Shown here piece after piece: positions 35,907 to 44,972 of a stretch of 64,000 nt of DNA. The position numbers were made by a program, and so were the translations under genes. The stretch is taken from NCBI RefSeq assembly GCF_028607085.1, contig NZ_CP117411.1:3424501-3488500 (forward strand), given 5' to 3'. The DNA comes from Sphingomonas naphthae. GTDB lineage: Bacteria > Pseudomonadota > Alphaproteobacteria > Sphingomonadales > Sphingomonadaceae. Each line of letters opens with the position of its first letter. The first letter of the stretch is position 1. Below the pieces are notes generated by a model. That model had not been told where the DNA came from. It made no database searches and saw nothing but the letters and a program-made list of their open reading frames with translations.

Positions 35907-37753
35907 TATTCGCTTCCCTCGGACCAGGTGCCCGATGGCCCCGCCCAACGATCGGGCGTGGAGGGCCGCGGCGCGGGCTGCGCCGGTGTCGAATAGGCCT
36001 GCTGCAACCAGCCGGGCGCGGCCGGCTGCGACGGCGCGGAGGCCGGCTGATAGGGCGCGGGCGGCACCGGGGCCTGGCCGGCGGGCGGCGGCGCATAGGC
36101 CGGCGGCGGCGCGTTCCACACCGGCGGCACCGTCGGGCGCGGCGGCACGTAATGCGGCGTCGCCTGCTGCGGCGCCGGGGCCGGGGCGGGCGGTGGCGGG
36201 GGCGGCGCGTAATAAGGGGCGGGCGCGGGCTCGGCGGCCCATTCCTGCGCCTGGCGGCCGTAGGACGGCGGGGTCACTGGCGCCGGCGGCGCCTGATAGG
36301 CCGGCTGCGGCGGCGGGGCCGGCTGATAGCTGGGCGCCGGCTGCGGCGCATAGGCGGGCGCGGCCGGGGGCTGCGGCTGCCATTGCGGCTGGGGCGGCGG
36401 CGCGGCCTGCATCCGGGGACGGGCATCCTCGGCATTGGCCAGCTCGATCGTCGCCAGCAGGAATTGCGGCGCGAGACTGTCGCGGAAGATCTTGCGGCTG
36501 ATATCACGCACATCGGACACCAAGGCGCCTTCCAGCGCGCCTTCCAGATGCACGTTGGTATCCCGCTCGTCCGGGATCGAGGCGCGGGTGAAGCCGTCGC
36601 CGATCGCCGCGACACGGGCGATATCGGCCAGCCGCGCGCGCATCGCCGGCGCGGTCGCCGCGAGACGCTCGAACAGGGCGCTGTCGCTTTCGTTGAGGCG
36701 CGCCCATTGCTCGGTCGCGCTGGCGAGGCCGCCGAGCGCCGCCGCGCCATCGACCAGCGTCGTGCCGCGCCGCAGCGCCTCCAGCCCCGCCTGATAGGCG
36801 AACAGCCGGGCGTGATAGGGCGAGCCGCACGAGGTGCGCACGACGATGTCGCGGCCCTGCGCGTCGAACTGGATGCCGGCCCGCGCCGCGCCCTGATCGA
36901 CCAGCAGGCCGACATCCTCGCGGGCGATGCGGCCGATCGCGATCGCCGTCAGGTGGCGGCGCAGCGAGGGATGGCATTCGATGATATCGGAGACCGAGCG
37001 GGCGATGCCGACGATCAGCAGCTGCACCGGGATATGCGCGTCCGACAGCAGTTTCATGAAGGTCGCGACTTCGCCCTGCACGTTCGAATCGGTGACCCGA
37101 TCGAATTCGTCGAGGATGAAGATCACCTGCGTATGCGCGATCCGGCTGAGGATCTCGACCATGTCACGCGGGCGGCTGGCGGCGCTCAGCGTCGCCACCT
37201 CGCGCTCGAACGACGCGACGTCCTCCACCGACAGGCTCGTGCCGGGGATGAAGCGGACGTAATGGCGCATCAGCTCGCCGAAGCTGACGCCCGGTTCGCA
37301 CGCCATGTAGATCACGACGGCGTTGCGATTGTCGGCATAGTCGCCGAACACGCGCACCAGCGATGTCTTGCCCGATCCGCGCGCGCCATGAACGATGGCA
37401 TGCTTCTTCTGGGTCAGCACCGCATCGAACAGAGCGGCCAGCTTGTCGTCGCGGCCGCACAGGTCGCGGCGGCGCTCGACCGGGTGGGAGGGATTGAACG
37501 CCTGGGTCAGCGCCTCGCGCCGCTGGTCCAGATAATCCGCGTCGGGCACCGCCGGCGCGATCGGCTGCGGCGCCGCGAAGGGGATGCCGGCCTGCTGCAT
37601 CGCGCCGGGAAGCCCCCGCGCCATGTCGTACGACGCCGGGCGCGGCGCCTCGACCGGCCCGCCATAGGTCGGCAAATCGGAAAGACGATCGCCCTCAGGC
37701 CGGCCACCATCGAGCCAGCGTGAAAGACTTTTGAGCCCGAAGCCCCTGCTCAA
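35906..37753 (-). CDS. AAA ATPase with a long proline-rich C-terminal tail
   Basis: 615 residues. The AAA domain (about 88-400) has Walker A GARGSGKTS (about 123-131) and Walker B VIFILDEFDRV (about 210-220), with the look of ORC/CDC6- or ExeA-like ATPases. From about residue 440 to the end the chain is almost only Pro, Ala, Gln, Tyr and Trp, without order. The TTG start at 37753 follows GGGGGAG; no better start exists before residue 44. It lies in an unbroken minus-strand run with Wzz and the kinase-like gene. It may energise or position the polymer machinery; this is inference. Confidence 0.85.
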   Translation of the reverse strand: MSRGFGLKSLSRWLDGGRPEGDRLSDLPTYGGPVEAPRPASYDMARGLPGAMQQAGIPFAAPQPIAPAVPDADYLDQRREALTQAFNPSHPVERRRDLCGRDDKLAALFDAVLTQKKHAIVHGARGSGKTSLVRVFGDYADNRNAVVIYMACEPGVSFGELMRHYVRFIPGTSLSVEDVASFEREVATLSAASRPRDMVEILSRIAHTQVIFILDEFDRVTDSNVQGEVATFMKLLSDAHIPVQLLIVGIARSVSDIIECHPSLRRHLTAIAIGRIAREDVGLLVDQGAARAGIQFDAQGRDIVVRTSCGSPYHARLFAYQAGLEALRRGTTLVDGAAALGGLASATEQWARLNESDSALFERLAATAPAMRARLADIARVAAIGDGFTRASIPDERDTNVHLEGALEGALVSDVRDISRKIFRDSLAPQFLLATIELANAEDARPRMQAAPPPQPQWQPQPPAAPAYAPQPAPSYQPAPPPQPAYQAPPAPVTPPSYGRQAQEWAAEPAPAPYYAPPPPPPAPAPAPQQATPHYVPPRPTVPPVWNAPPPAYAPPPAGQAPVPPAPYQPASAPSQPAAPGWLQQAYSTPAQPAPRPSTPDRWAGPSGTWSEGSE

Positions 37754-37841
37754 GATGCGCGCTCCCCCGCAAAAATGCGCTTTCCATCGCTACCCTTACG
37801 CGAGTCGCGGCACAACAGGCTTGTATCGATAAGCGTGATCG

Positions 37842-39206
37842 TCATTCCCACGTCGTCCTCGGCCGGGGCGGCAGCGGCGGTGGCAGATGGGCGAGCGAGC
37901 CGGTGCCCGTCGCCTCCGCCCCGGCCATCCGCGCCCGCGCATAGAGCAGGCCGTAGCCGGCCCACAGGAAGCCGACCACCTTGATCGACAGGATCGAGTA
38001 GCTGATCGACAGACACAGCGTGATGAAAATCGCCGATCCGAAGATATAGGTGCGGCCCTTCCAATTCTCGCCGATGCTGGTCAGCGAGACGGTGAACCAC
38101 AGGATCAGCGTCAGGATGAACGACTGGCTCTGGATGAGATAGCTGAAGCCCGCGTCCCATGTCAGCGTGTCGAGCGGCAGCAGCCCCAGCGCCTCGTCCC
38201 ACTTGGTCTGGTAAAAGAGATCGAGGCTGCCGCGCAGACGGCCCGCGAACGTGTCGCCGCGTTCCTTGAGGTAGCCGAAGAAATCGATCGTGGCGGCCAT
38301 CGCGCCGAAGCCGAAGGGGACGAACAGGCTCATCCAGCCCGGCAGCAGCCGCAGGAACGGCAGGCTGAGCGGCAGCACGACGTCCGTCACGGTGGCGAGG
38401 CGGCCGTCGCAGACGCACAGGCACGCGATATTGCCGACGATCAGCACCACCCGCTGCCAGACGCGCATGTCCTTCCAGAAGGAGATGATGAAGACGGTCA
38501 CGAAGATCGTCCAATTGCCCAGCGTCACCGGCTCCAGGAACAGGGAGGAGCCGCGGTGATAATCGGTCCAGCTCAGCAGCAGGCGGCCGTCCTGCCGCAC
38601 CGAGCTGACGTAGAGATCGGTGCCCGACCAGAATTCCTGCGCCGAATAGCCCCGGCTGTTGATGTAATAGAGGCGCGGATTGAACAGCTCGGCATAGGCA
38701 TCGGGATAGAGCAATTCCCAGATGCCGAACGCCGCCATCAGCACCTGCAACACCACCAGCAGGCCGATCACCGCGCGCAGGTTGAGCCGGGTGCCGAGGC
38801 AGATGAAGGCCGGGATCGTCAGCACGTCGCCCAGAAACTTCGGGTTCAGTTCGCCGCGCGCCATCGAGAGCAGCAGATTGCCGAGGAACAGCACCGCCGC
38901 CAGCGCCAGCCAGCGCAGCGGCAGATCGCCGCGCCGCGCCACGCCGAAGGCGAAGGCGCCGCCGACGAGGCCGGCCTGAATGCCCGCCACCACGCCGTTG
39001 CCGATCGCAAGGCCCTTGGCGTTGACCAAAGCGAGGATCGCGTTGAATAGCACGGTCAGCCCGAGCAGGATGATCATGCCCGCCTGGATCGGATCGAAGG
39101 CGAGATCCGAGACGCGCGCCGCCGCCGCCGGCGCCGCCGGGGCGCGGGGCGCCTCCGGCAGAGCGACGTTCCACCCGGCGGGTGCGGTGCGCGACGAGAC
39201 GATCAT
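37842..39206 (-). CDS. Polysaccharide polymerase-like membrane protein (Wzy/O-antigen ligase type)
   Basis: 454 residues with about 10-12 hydrophobic helices and a large loop near the middle (about 170-230) containing YINSRGYSAQEFWSGTDLY, as in Wzy polymerases. Sequence similarity among such proteins is low, so the call rests on topology and on the neighbours (Wzx, Wzz, glycosyltransferases). It would join repeat units in the periplasm. Its ATG overlaps the stop of the GT2 gene (ATGA). Another frame over the same DNA is open but has no membrane pattern and is not real. Confidence 0.82.
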   Translation of the reverse strand: MIVSSRTAPAGWNVALPEAPRAPAAPAAAARVSDLAFDPIQAGMIILLGLTVLFNAILALVNAKGLAIGNGVVAGIQAGLVGGAFAFGVARRGDLPLRWLALAAVLFLGNLLLSMARGELNPKFLGDVLTIPAFICLGTRLNLRAVIGLLVVLQVLMAAFGIWELLYPDAYAELFNPRLYYINSRGYSAQEFWSGTDLYVSSVRQDGRLLLSWTDYHRGSSLFLEPVTLGNWTIFVTVFIISFWKDMRVWQRVVLIVGNIACLCVCDGRLATVTDVVLPLSLPFLRLLPGWMSLFVPFGFGAMAATIDFFGYLKERGDTFAGRLRGSLDLFYQTKWDEALGLLPLDTLTWDAGFSYLIQSQSFILTLILWFTVSLTSIGENWKGRTYIFGSAIFITLCLSISYSILSIKVVGFLWAGYGLLYARARMAGAEATGTGSLAHLPPPLPPRPRTTWE

Positions 39207-40207
39207 GTGGCCGCGCCGTGGCGATAGCCGGCCAGACCGAGCAGCGGCTTGAAGCGCAGCACCCGGCGGCTGAGGTTCACATACAGCTTCGGCGGCAGCG
39301 CCACCTGCAACAGCACGGTGGCGGCCATGCGCGGGCGATAGGCGCCGTGCAGCACCGACTGGAGATACATCGCCAGCCCGCGCACATAATTGCGCCGCGC
39401 GACGATCTTGGCGAGGTGCCAGCCGCGATAGCCGAAGAAGGCGCGCTCGCCGACGAGCGGGCGTTGCCCGTCGAGCCAGGCCGACGTCTGCGCCTCGGTC
39501 TTGGAATAAGAGACGCGGTTGGCGTCCTCGACCGCGTCGTCATAGGTGACGGTGGGCTCGGCGATCATGTGGAAGCGCCCGCCGTTGCGATCGAGCGCGA
39601 GCATGAATTCCAGATCCTCGTCGATGCCGCGATCGTTGGGGAAGCGCGTCTTGGTCGCCAGCCCGCGCTCCACCGTCGTGGCCGAGGGCAGCAGCACGCC
39701 GCGATCGCACATGAGATATTCGGGCATCGGCTCGCCGGCGCGGGGGCCGCGCGGCGGCTTCAGGAAGGTCGCCCCGTCGAAACGGCGGATCATCACCTGC
39801 GAGAAGATCACCGAACGCGCCGGATCGGCCTCGATCGCGGCGCGGGTGCGGGCGAGATGCTCGGGCAGGAAGGCGTCGTCAGAATCGAGGAAGGCGATGA
39901 AGCGGCCGCGCGCCGCGTCGATCCCGGTGTTGCGCGCCGCCCCCGCGCCGGCATTGTCCTGGCGGATGCAGCGGATGCGCGCATCCCCCAGCGCCGCCAG
40001 CGGCGCCGCGGGATCGTCCTTCGATCCGTCATCGACCACGATCAGTTCAAAATCACCTTCGGTCTGCGCCAGCACCGACGTCGCGGCATCGGCGATCCGG
40101 TCCGCGCGATTGTAGCAGGGAATGACGACACTGAAGAAGGGCGCCGAGACACCCTTATTCGTCCCTTGCCCCTGATCGCCCGCGTCGTCCACGCGCCCGT
40201 CTCGCAT
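39203..40207 (-). CDS. Glycosyltransferase family 2
   Basis: 334 residues. The GT-A domain has FFSVVIPCYNRADRI, VVDDGSKDD and the metal-binding FLDSDDAFLP (DxD). The fold continues to about residue 200, followed by a helical C-terminal part. It adds a sugar to the lipid-linked repeat unit in the cytoplasm. ATG at 40207 follows GGAG with eight-base spacing. An in-frame TTG further upstream (40276) would add residues with no family similarity. It is first in the minus-strand exopolysaccharide run. Confidence 0.9.
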   Translation of the reverse strand: MRDGRVDDAGDQGQGTNKGVSAPFFSVVIPCYNRADRIADAATSVLAQTEGDFELIVVDDGSKDDPAAPLAALGDARIRCIRQDNAGAGAARNTGIDAARGRFIAFLDSDDAFLPEHLARTRAAIEADPARSVIFSQVMIRRFDGATFLKPPRGPRAGEPMPEYLMCDRGVLLPSATTVERGLATKTRFPNDRGIDEDLEFMLALDRNGGRFHMIAEPTVTYDDAVEDANRVSYSKTEAQTSAWLDGQRPLVGERAFFGYRGWHLAKIVARRNYVRGLAMYLQSVLHGAYRPRMAATVLLQVALPPKLYVNLSRRVLRFKPLLGLAGYRHGAAT

Positions 40208-40508
40208 CTGCCGAACTCCGTTCCCTAATGGGCCTGAGTCGTTTGACAAGCCCGATACTGCCCCCTGAAGAGTCAAGGTTAATTTTTTCTTCCCGGTGCG
40301 GCGAACCGGTCACGTCATTTGAAGGCATGATGGCGGCAGGAGGTTCGTCGATCGGGCGATACGGTTCGCCGCTTCCGTCGGACCAACCGTCTTTTTGGTC
40401 GCTCTTAAGGGGACCGCAAGAATTTGTGGTCATAACCACCCAAATCGACCCGAATCCCGCCGAACAGCGGCAGTTTTTTCGGTTCGCGGAGATTGGGGGT
40501 TTACGGTC
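40208..40508. promoter_or_regulatory. Divergent intergenic region of the exopolysaccharide cluster
   Basis: About 300 bp between the divergent GT2 and WecG-like genes. It is less GC-rich than its surroundings, with runs such as TTAATTTTTTC near 40280. On the minus strand TTGACT lies at 40271-40276, a possible -35. No coding sequence is convincing. It probably holds both promoters of the cluster; no operator could be recognised. Confidence 0.5.
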
Positions 40509-41447
40509 GTGACTTATCAGCGTCATAGTGACCAGGGTTTCGACGAACGGGTGGCCGCGCCGCGAGGCAGCCGCCCAACGTGGAGAGACGTTCGTTATGA
40601 TTTGCCGGGCGGCATAACCATCGGTACGGCCAGCACGCACGACGTCTGGCTGGCGTCCGATCGGTCGATCAGAGAGGTTGGCTTGCCGCGTCCCGTATTC
40701 GGACTCGATTTCTGGGACGAGAGCGTCGAGGAACTCGCGCATCGTATCGCCACGGAAGATGTTCCGGCGGGTGAGGGCGTGCGCATGGTCGCCACGGCCA
40801 ACATCGACCATATCGTCCGCCTCCACGAGAATGTCGCCTTCCGCCAGAGCTATGACGACGCCTGGGCGGTCACGGCCGATGGCTGGCCGGTGGTGCTCTA
40901 CGCCCGCCTGTTCGGCCGCTATCGCCAGGGCCGGGTGACCGGCGCGGACCTGTTCCCGCGCATCGTGACCCGCCTGTCGCCGACCCGTCACCGCATGTTC
41001 TGCCTCACCTCCAGCGAGCGGACGGCGGGCAAGCTGCTCGAACGGCTTGACCAGGAGGGCATTCCCCGCTCGGCGGTCGAGACCTGCGTTCCGCCCTACG
41101 GCTTCGAGAAGGACGAGGCGTACAGCCGCGCTTTGGCCGAGCGCATCCGCGATTTCGGCACGACCCACCTGTTCATGGGCGTCGGCGCGCCGAAATCCGA
41201 AATCTGGGTCGACACGCATCGCGACACCTTGGGCGACCTCTATGCCTGCTGCTTCGGCGCGGCGCTCAACTTCTACGCCGGCACCCGCCGCCGCGCGCCG
41301 ATGGCGTTCCAGGCGATCGGCATGGAATGGTGCTGGCGCCTGCTGACCGAGCCCAAGCGGCTGGCCATGCGCTATCTGGAAGGCGGGCCGAAATACCTCG
41401 TCATCGCCATCCGCGACATGCTCAACGGCGGCGCGCGGCAGGTCTGA
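40509..41447 (+). CDS. WecG/TagA/CpsF family glycosyltransferase
   Basis: 312 residues. The family core is clear: FGLDFWDESVEELAHRI, VATANIDHIVRLHEN, VTADGWPVVLYARLFGR with the VTGADLFP segment, and LFMGVGAPKSEIW. Such enzymes transfer ManNAc(A), glucose or related sugars onto lipid-linked acceptors (WecG, TagA, GumM, sphingan SpsK-like). It is on the opposite strand to the main run and likely a regulated part of the same cluster. The GTG start at 40509 is chosen over an upstream TTG (40395) that adds a non-conserved stretch. Confidence 0.9.
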   Translation: MTYQRHSDQGFDERVAAPRGSRPTWRDVRYDLPGGITIGTASTHDVWLASDRSIREVGLPRPVFGLDFWDESVEELAHRIATEDVPAGEGVRMVATANIDHIVRLHENVAFRQSYDDAWAVTADGWPVVLYARLFGRYRQGRVTGADLFPRIVTRLSPTRHRMFCLTSSERTAGKLLERLDQEGIPRSAVETCVPPYGFEKDEAYSRALAERIRDFGTTHLFMGVGAPKSEIWVDTHRDTLGDLYACCFGAALNFYAGTRRRAPMAFQAIGMEWCWRLLTEPKRLAMRYLEGGPKYLVIAIRDMLNGGARQV

Positions 41448-41454
41448 CGCCATT

Positions 41455-41522
41455 CGTCATTACGAGCGAAGCGTGGCGATCCAGCGTCGCGGCTGGATTG
41501 CTTCGCTTCGCTCGCAATGACG
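41455..41522. repeat. Palindromic intergenic repeat, family D
   Basis: A 68-bp inverted repeat with arms CGTCATTACGAGCGAAGCG and CGCTTCGCTCGCAATGACG (one-base shift) and GATCCAGC/GCTGGATT inside. Similar GCGAGCGAAGC palindromes are spread through many alphaproteobacterial genomes. It separates the convergent WecG-like and ubiA genes. Confidence 0.85.
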
Positions 41523-41526
41523 GCCT

Positions 41527-42426
41527 TCACACCGAACCGACCACCGCGCAGGCCAGAAACACCAGTAGCCCCGCGAACCGGTTCGATCGGAACAGCGCCA
41601 GCGCCTGCCCTGGATCGGCCGGATCGAGCCGCAGCACCTGCCGCGCGAGATGCGCCGCCGCCGGGGCGAGGCCGGCCAGCGCCAGCGGATCCGGCCTGAC
41701 ACCCCATAGCGCCACGCCCCAGCCGATCACCGCGCCGGCATAGCAGACCGCCACCCCGCCGCGCACATGCGCGCCGAGCGCCCGCGCCGAGGAGCGTACC
41801 CCGGCCAGCGCGTCATCCTCGATGTCCTGCAACGCATAGATGGTATCGTAGCCGATCACCCACAGGATCGATCCGCCGTAGAGCCAGAACAGGGGCGTCG
41901 CGAAGCCGCCCGTCACCGCCGGCCAGCCGACCAGCGCCGCCCACGAAAACACGATCCCCAGCCACGCCTGCGGCCACCAGGTGATCCGCTTCATGAAGGG
42001 ATAGGCCGCGACCGGGGCGAGGCTGGCCAGCGCGATGAATTGCGCCGGCGCGTTGAGCTGGAGCAGCACCACCAGCCCGACGAGACTCAAGGCCACCAGC
42101 CAGCCCCACGCCACCTTCAGCGGCACCCGCCCGCTCGCCACGGGCCTGAGCGCGGTGCGCGCCACCTTCCGGTCGAGATCGCGATCGACGATATCGTTGA
42201 ACACGCAGCCCGCGCCGCGCATCGCGACGGCGCCCAGCGCGAACCACAACAGCAGCGGCCAGCGCGCCACCGCCCCGCCCGCCAGCGCGATCGCCCACGC
42301 GCCCGGCCAGAACAGCAGCCATGCCCCGATCGGCCGATCGAGCCGCGCGAGCTGCACCAGATCGGCCACCCGCGACGGCAGCGCCGCCACCATCCCCCGG
42401 CCCTCGCTGTCGGGAACGATATCCAT
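41527..42426 (-). CDS. ubiA: 4-hydroxybenzoate polyprenyltransferase
   Basis: 299 residues with about eight membrane helices. The first Asp-rich motif is NDIVDRDLD and the second is DTIYALQDIEDD, both needed for prenyl diphosphate and Mg binding. It attaches the polyprenyl tail to 4-hydroxybenzoate in ubiquinone synthesis at the inner membrane. ATG at 42426 follows GGGGA; the longer open frame upstream lies in a family B repeat and is not used. Confidence 0.94.
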   Translation of the reverse strand: MDIVPDSEGRGMVAALPSRVADLVQLARLDRPIGAWLLFWPGAWAIALAGGAVARWPLLLWFALGAVAMRGAGCVFNDIVDRDLDRKVARTALRPVASGRVPLKVAWGWLVALSLVGLVVLLQLNAPAQFIALASLAPVAAYPFMKRITWWPQAWLGIVFSWAALVGWPAVTGGFATPLFWLYGGSILWVIGYDTIYALQDIEDDALAGVRSSARALGAHVRGGVAVCYAGAVIGWGVALWGVRPDPLALAGLAPAAAHLARQVLRLDPADPGQALALFRSNRFAGLLVFLACAVVGSV

Positions 42427-42441
42427 GTGTTTCCCCGGTTC

Positions 42442-42519
42442 GTGCTCCTGCGAAAGCAGGAGCCCAGAGCCCCAGGCGCTGCGCCCGATCACCCTGGGCT
42501 CCTGCCTACACAGGAGCAC
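42442..42519. repeat. Palindromic intergenic repeat, family B (copy 2)
   Basis: A 78-bp element from GTGCTCCTGCGAAAGCAGGA to CTACACAGGAGCAC, the same length and plan as copies at 18342 and 53893. It lies between the divergent ubiA and rsmE genes. Confidence 0.88.
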
Positions 42520-42590
42520 ATCATCTTCCCTCGGGCTCTATCGCCCCGCCCCGGCTCGCGAAAGCCCGCGCTTGGGTCTATGGAGCGGCC

Positions 42591-43331
42591 ATGCCCGCCA
42601 CCCCCGCCTGGCCGCCGGCCAGCACGCCCCGCCTGTTCGTCGAACGCCCGCTCGCCCCCGGCGAGAGCATCACGCTCGATGGCCCCCACGCCAATTATCT
42701 CGGCGCGGTGATGCGGGTGAAGGCGGGCGATCCGGTGAAATTGTTCGACGACGTCACCGGCGAATGGCTCGCCGAGGTCGCCGACGCCGGCAAACGCCGC
42801 ATCACCCTGACGGTGATGCGCGAGCTGCGGCTGCGCGAGGCGGTGCCCGATCTGTGGCTGCTCGCCGCCCCGCTCAAGAAGGGGCGGATCGACTGGCTGG
42901 TGGAGAAAGCCTGCGAGCTGGGCGTGGCGCGGGTCCGCCCCGTCATCACCCGGCGCACCATCGTCGACAAACCCAATCTCGATCGGCTGCGCGCGCACAT
43001 GATCGAGGCGGCCGAGCAATGCGGCCGCACCGCGCTCCCCGCGCTCGACGAGCCGATCGCGCTGGAGGCGTTGCTGGCCGGCTGGCACGGTCATCGCCAA
43101 CTATTGTTCGCCGACGAGCATGGCGGCGCGCCGCTGGCGTCGGTCGCCAGGCCCGGCCCCGCCGCGATCCTGATCGGCCCCGAAGGCGGCTTCACGCCCG
43201 AGGAAGCCGCGTCGATCCGCGCCCTGCCCGAAGCCACCGCCATCGGCCTCGGCCCCCGCATCCTGCGCGCCGACACCGCCGCCGCCGCCGCCGTGGCGCT
43301 ATGGATGGGGGCGGTGGGCGACTGGCGCTGA
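42591..43331 (+). CDS. rsmE: 16S rRNA (uracil-1498-N3)-methyltransferase
   Basis: 246 residues: an N-terminal PUA-like part (RLFVERPLAPGESITLDGPHANYLGAVMRVKAGD) and a C-terminal SPOUT knot with LIGPEGGFTPEE and LGPRILRADTAAAAA, which bind SAM. It methylates U1498 in the decoding region of 16S rRNA. It is followed 57 bp later by gshA in the same direction. ATG at 42591 is used although the frame is open further upstream through repeat DNA. Confidence 0.94.
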   Translation: MPATPAWPPASTPRLFVERPLAPGESITLDGPHANYLGAVMRVKAGDPVKLFDDVTGEWLAEVADAGKRRITLTVMRELRLREAVPDLWLLAAPLKKGRIDWLVEKACELGVARVRPVITRRTIVDKPNLDRLRAHMIEAAEQCGRTALPALDEPIALEALLAGWHGHRQLLFADEHGGAPLASVARPGPAAILIGPEGGFTPEEAASIRALPEATAIGLGPRILRADTAAAAAVALWMGAVGDWR

Positions 43332-43388
43332 TTCTGTACCGCAGGGTACTGGCGCCCACCCCCGGCCGTCGCTATCTGCCGGGGCACG

Positions 43389-44765
43389 ATGAGCACACGC
43401 ACAGATGGCCACGGGGACGACCCCCTGATCGAAACCAGGGCCGATCTGATCGGTCTGTTCGCCGGGGGCGAGAAGCCCAAGGAACGGTGGCGCATCGGCA
43501 CCGAGCATGAGAAATTCGTCTACCGCACCGACGGCAGCCACCGCGCGCCCTCCTACGACGAGCCGGGCGGCATCCGCGATCTGCTCGACGGGCTGACGGC
43601 CTATGGCTGGACGCCGATCGAGGAGAATGGTGTCGTCATCGCGCTGGCCGGGCCGGACGGCAACGTCAGCCTCGAGCCCGCCGGCCAGCTCGAACTCTCC
43701 GGCGCGCCGCTCGACAATCTGCACCAGACCTGCGCCGAAACCGGCCGCCATCTGGAGCAGGTGAAGGCCGTCGGCGACCGGCTCGGCCTCGGCTTCCTCG
43801 GGTTGGGCCTGTGGCCGGACAAGACCCGCGCCGAACTGCCGATCATGCCCAAGGGCCGCTACGCCATCATGCTGCGCCACATGCCAAGGGTCGGCACGAT
43901 GGGGCTCGACATGATGCTGCGCACCTGCACCATCCAGACCAACCTCGATTATGCGAGCGAGGCGGACATGGTGAAGAAATTCCGGGTGAGCCTCGCGCTG
44001 CAACCACTCGCCACCGCGCTGTTCGCCAATTCGCCCTTTCTGGAGGGCAAGCCCAACGGCTTCCTCTCCTATCGCAGCCACATCTGGACGGACACCGATC
44101 CGCACCGCACCGGCATGCTGCCGTTCGTGTTCGAGGATGGCTTCGGCTACGAACGCTACGCCGATTACATGCTCCAGGTGCCGATGTATTTCGTCTATCG
44201 CGACGGGCAATATATCGACGCGGCGGGCCTGGATTTCCGGGATTTCCTCGCCGGCAACCTGTCGGTCCTGCCCGGCGAGACGCCGCGCCTGTCGGACTGG
44301 TCAGATCACCTCTCGACCGCCTTCCCCGAGGTGCGGCTGAAGAGCTTCCTCGAGATGCGCGGCGCCGACGGCGGCCCGTGGAGCAAGATCTGCGCGCTCC
44401 CGGCCTTCTGGGTCGGCCTGCTGTACGACCAGACCGCGCTCGACGCCGCGTGGGACGAGGTGAAGCATTGGACCATCGAGGATCATGAACGCATCCGCGG
44501 CGAAGTGCCCCGCCTCGGCCTCGCCGCGAAAGGCCCGCGCGGCCGCACCTTCCGGGAACTCGGCGCGCGCATCCTCGACATCGCCGCAGCCGGCCTGAAG
44601 GCGCGCGCCCGCCTCAACGGCACCGGCGACGACGAATCCGGCTTCCTCGGCCCGCTGCGGGAGATCGTCGCCAGCGGCAAGACGCCCGCCGAAGTCCTGC
44701 TCGACCGCTATCACGGCGCGTGGGGCGGCGATCTCGGCCGGATCTACGACGAGATGAGCTTCTAG
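43389..44765 (+). CDS. gshA: Glutamate-cysteine ligase (class II, plant/alphaproteobacterial type)
   Basis: 458 residues. Family motifs include WRIGTEHEKFVY, the segment VSLEPAGQLELSGAP, GLDMMLRTCTIQTNLDY, and GPWSKICALPAFWVGLLYD. It makes gamma-glutamylcysteine, the first step in glutathione synthesis. The two-enzyme (GshA/GshB) layout is implied because no ATP-grasp domain is fused. It is probably co-transcribed with rsmE and ends before a family A repeat and tRNA-Gly. Confidence 0.94.
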   Translation: MSTRTDGHGDDPLIETRADLIGLFAGGEKPKERWRIGTEHEKFVYRTDGSHRAPSYDEPGGIRDLLDGLTAYGWTPIEENGVVIALAGPDGNVSLEPAGQLELSGAPLDNLHQTCAETGRHLEQVKAVGDRLGLGFLGLGLWPDKTRAELPIMPKGRYAIMLRHMPRVGTMGLDMMLRTCTIQTNLDYASEADMVKKFRVSLALQPLATALFANSPFLEGKPNGFLSYRSHIWTDTDPHRTGMLPFVFEDGFGYERYADYMLQVPMYFVYRDGQYIDAAGLDFRDFLAGNLSVLPGETPRLSDWSDHLSTAFPEVRLKSFLEMRGADGGPWSKICALPAFWVGLLYDQTALDAAWDEVKHWTIEDHERIRGEVPRLGLAAKGPRGRTFRELGARILDIAAAGLKARARLNGTGDDESGFLGPLREIVASGKTPAEVLLDRYHGAWGGDLGRIYDEMSF

Positions 44766-44782
44766 GCCTCATCCCACCCAAT

Positions 44783-44867
44783 CCGTTCGTCCTGAGCGAA
44801 GTCGAAGGACGTGCCCCAAGCGGCATCGTCCAGTCGCACGTCCTTCGACTACGCTCAGGACGAACGG
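44783..44867. repeat. Palindromic intergenic repeat, family A (copy 2)
   Basis: An 85-bp element with the same arms as copy 1 (CCGTTCGTCCTGAGCG...CGCTCAGGACGAACGG) but a slightly longer centre. It lies 17 bp past the gshA stop. Confidence 0.9.
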
Positions 44868-44901
44868 CATAAGAAGCGGTGAATAACGGGTGGAAGGCTG
44901 G

Positions 44902-44972
44902 AGCGGGTAGCGGGGATCGAACCCGCATCACAAGCTTGGAAGGCTAGTGCTCTACCATTGAGCTATACCCGC
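44902..44972 (-). tRNA. tRNA-Gly (anticodon TCC)
   Basis: The minus strand folds as a full cloverleaf: acceptor GCGGGTA pairs with TACCCGC, the D arm has GCTC/GAGC, and the anticodon loop CTTCCAA carries TCC. The T arm is GCGGG-TTCGATC-CCCGC with discriminator T. CCA is not encoded. Confidence 0.95.

Noticed and set aside
37750-39174. Second long minus-strand frame over the Wzy-like gene
   Set aside because: The product is Arg/Gly-rich without membrane helices, while the frame 37842-39206 gives a clear polytopic membrane protein with coupled start.
44902-44972. tRNA-Gly as an attachment site for an integrated element
   Set aside because: The less GC-rich stretch lies on the 5' side of the tRNA, no integrase is present, and no repeat of the tRNA 3' end was found.
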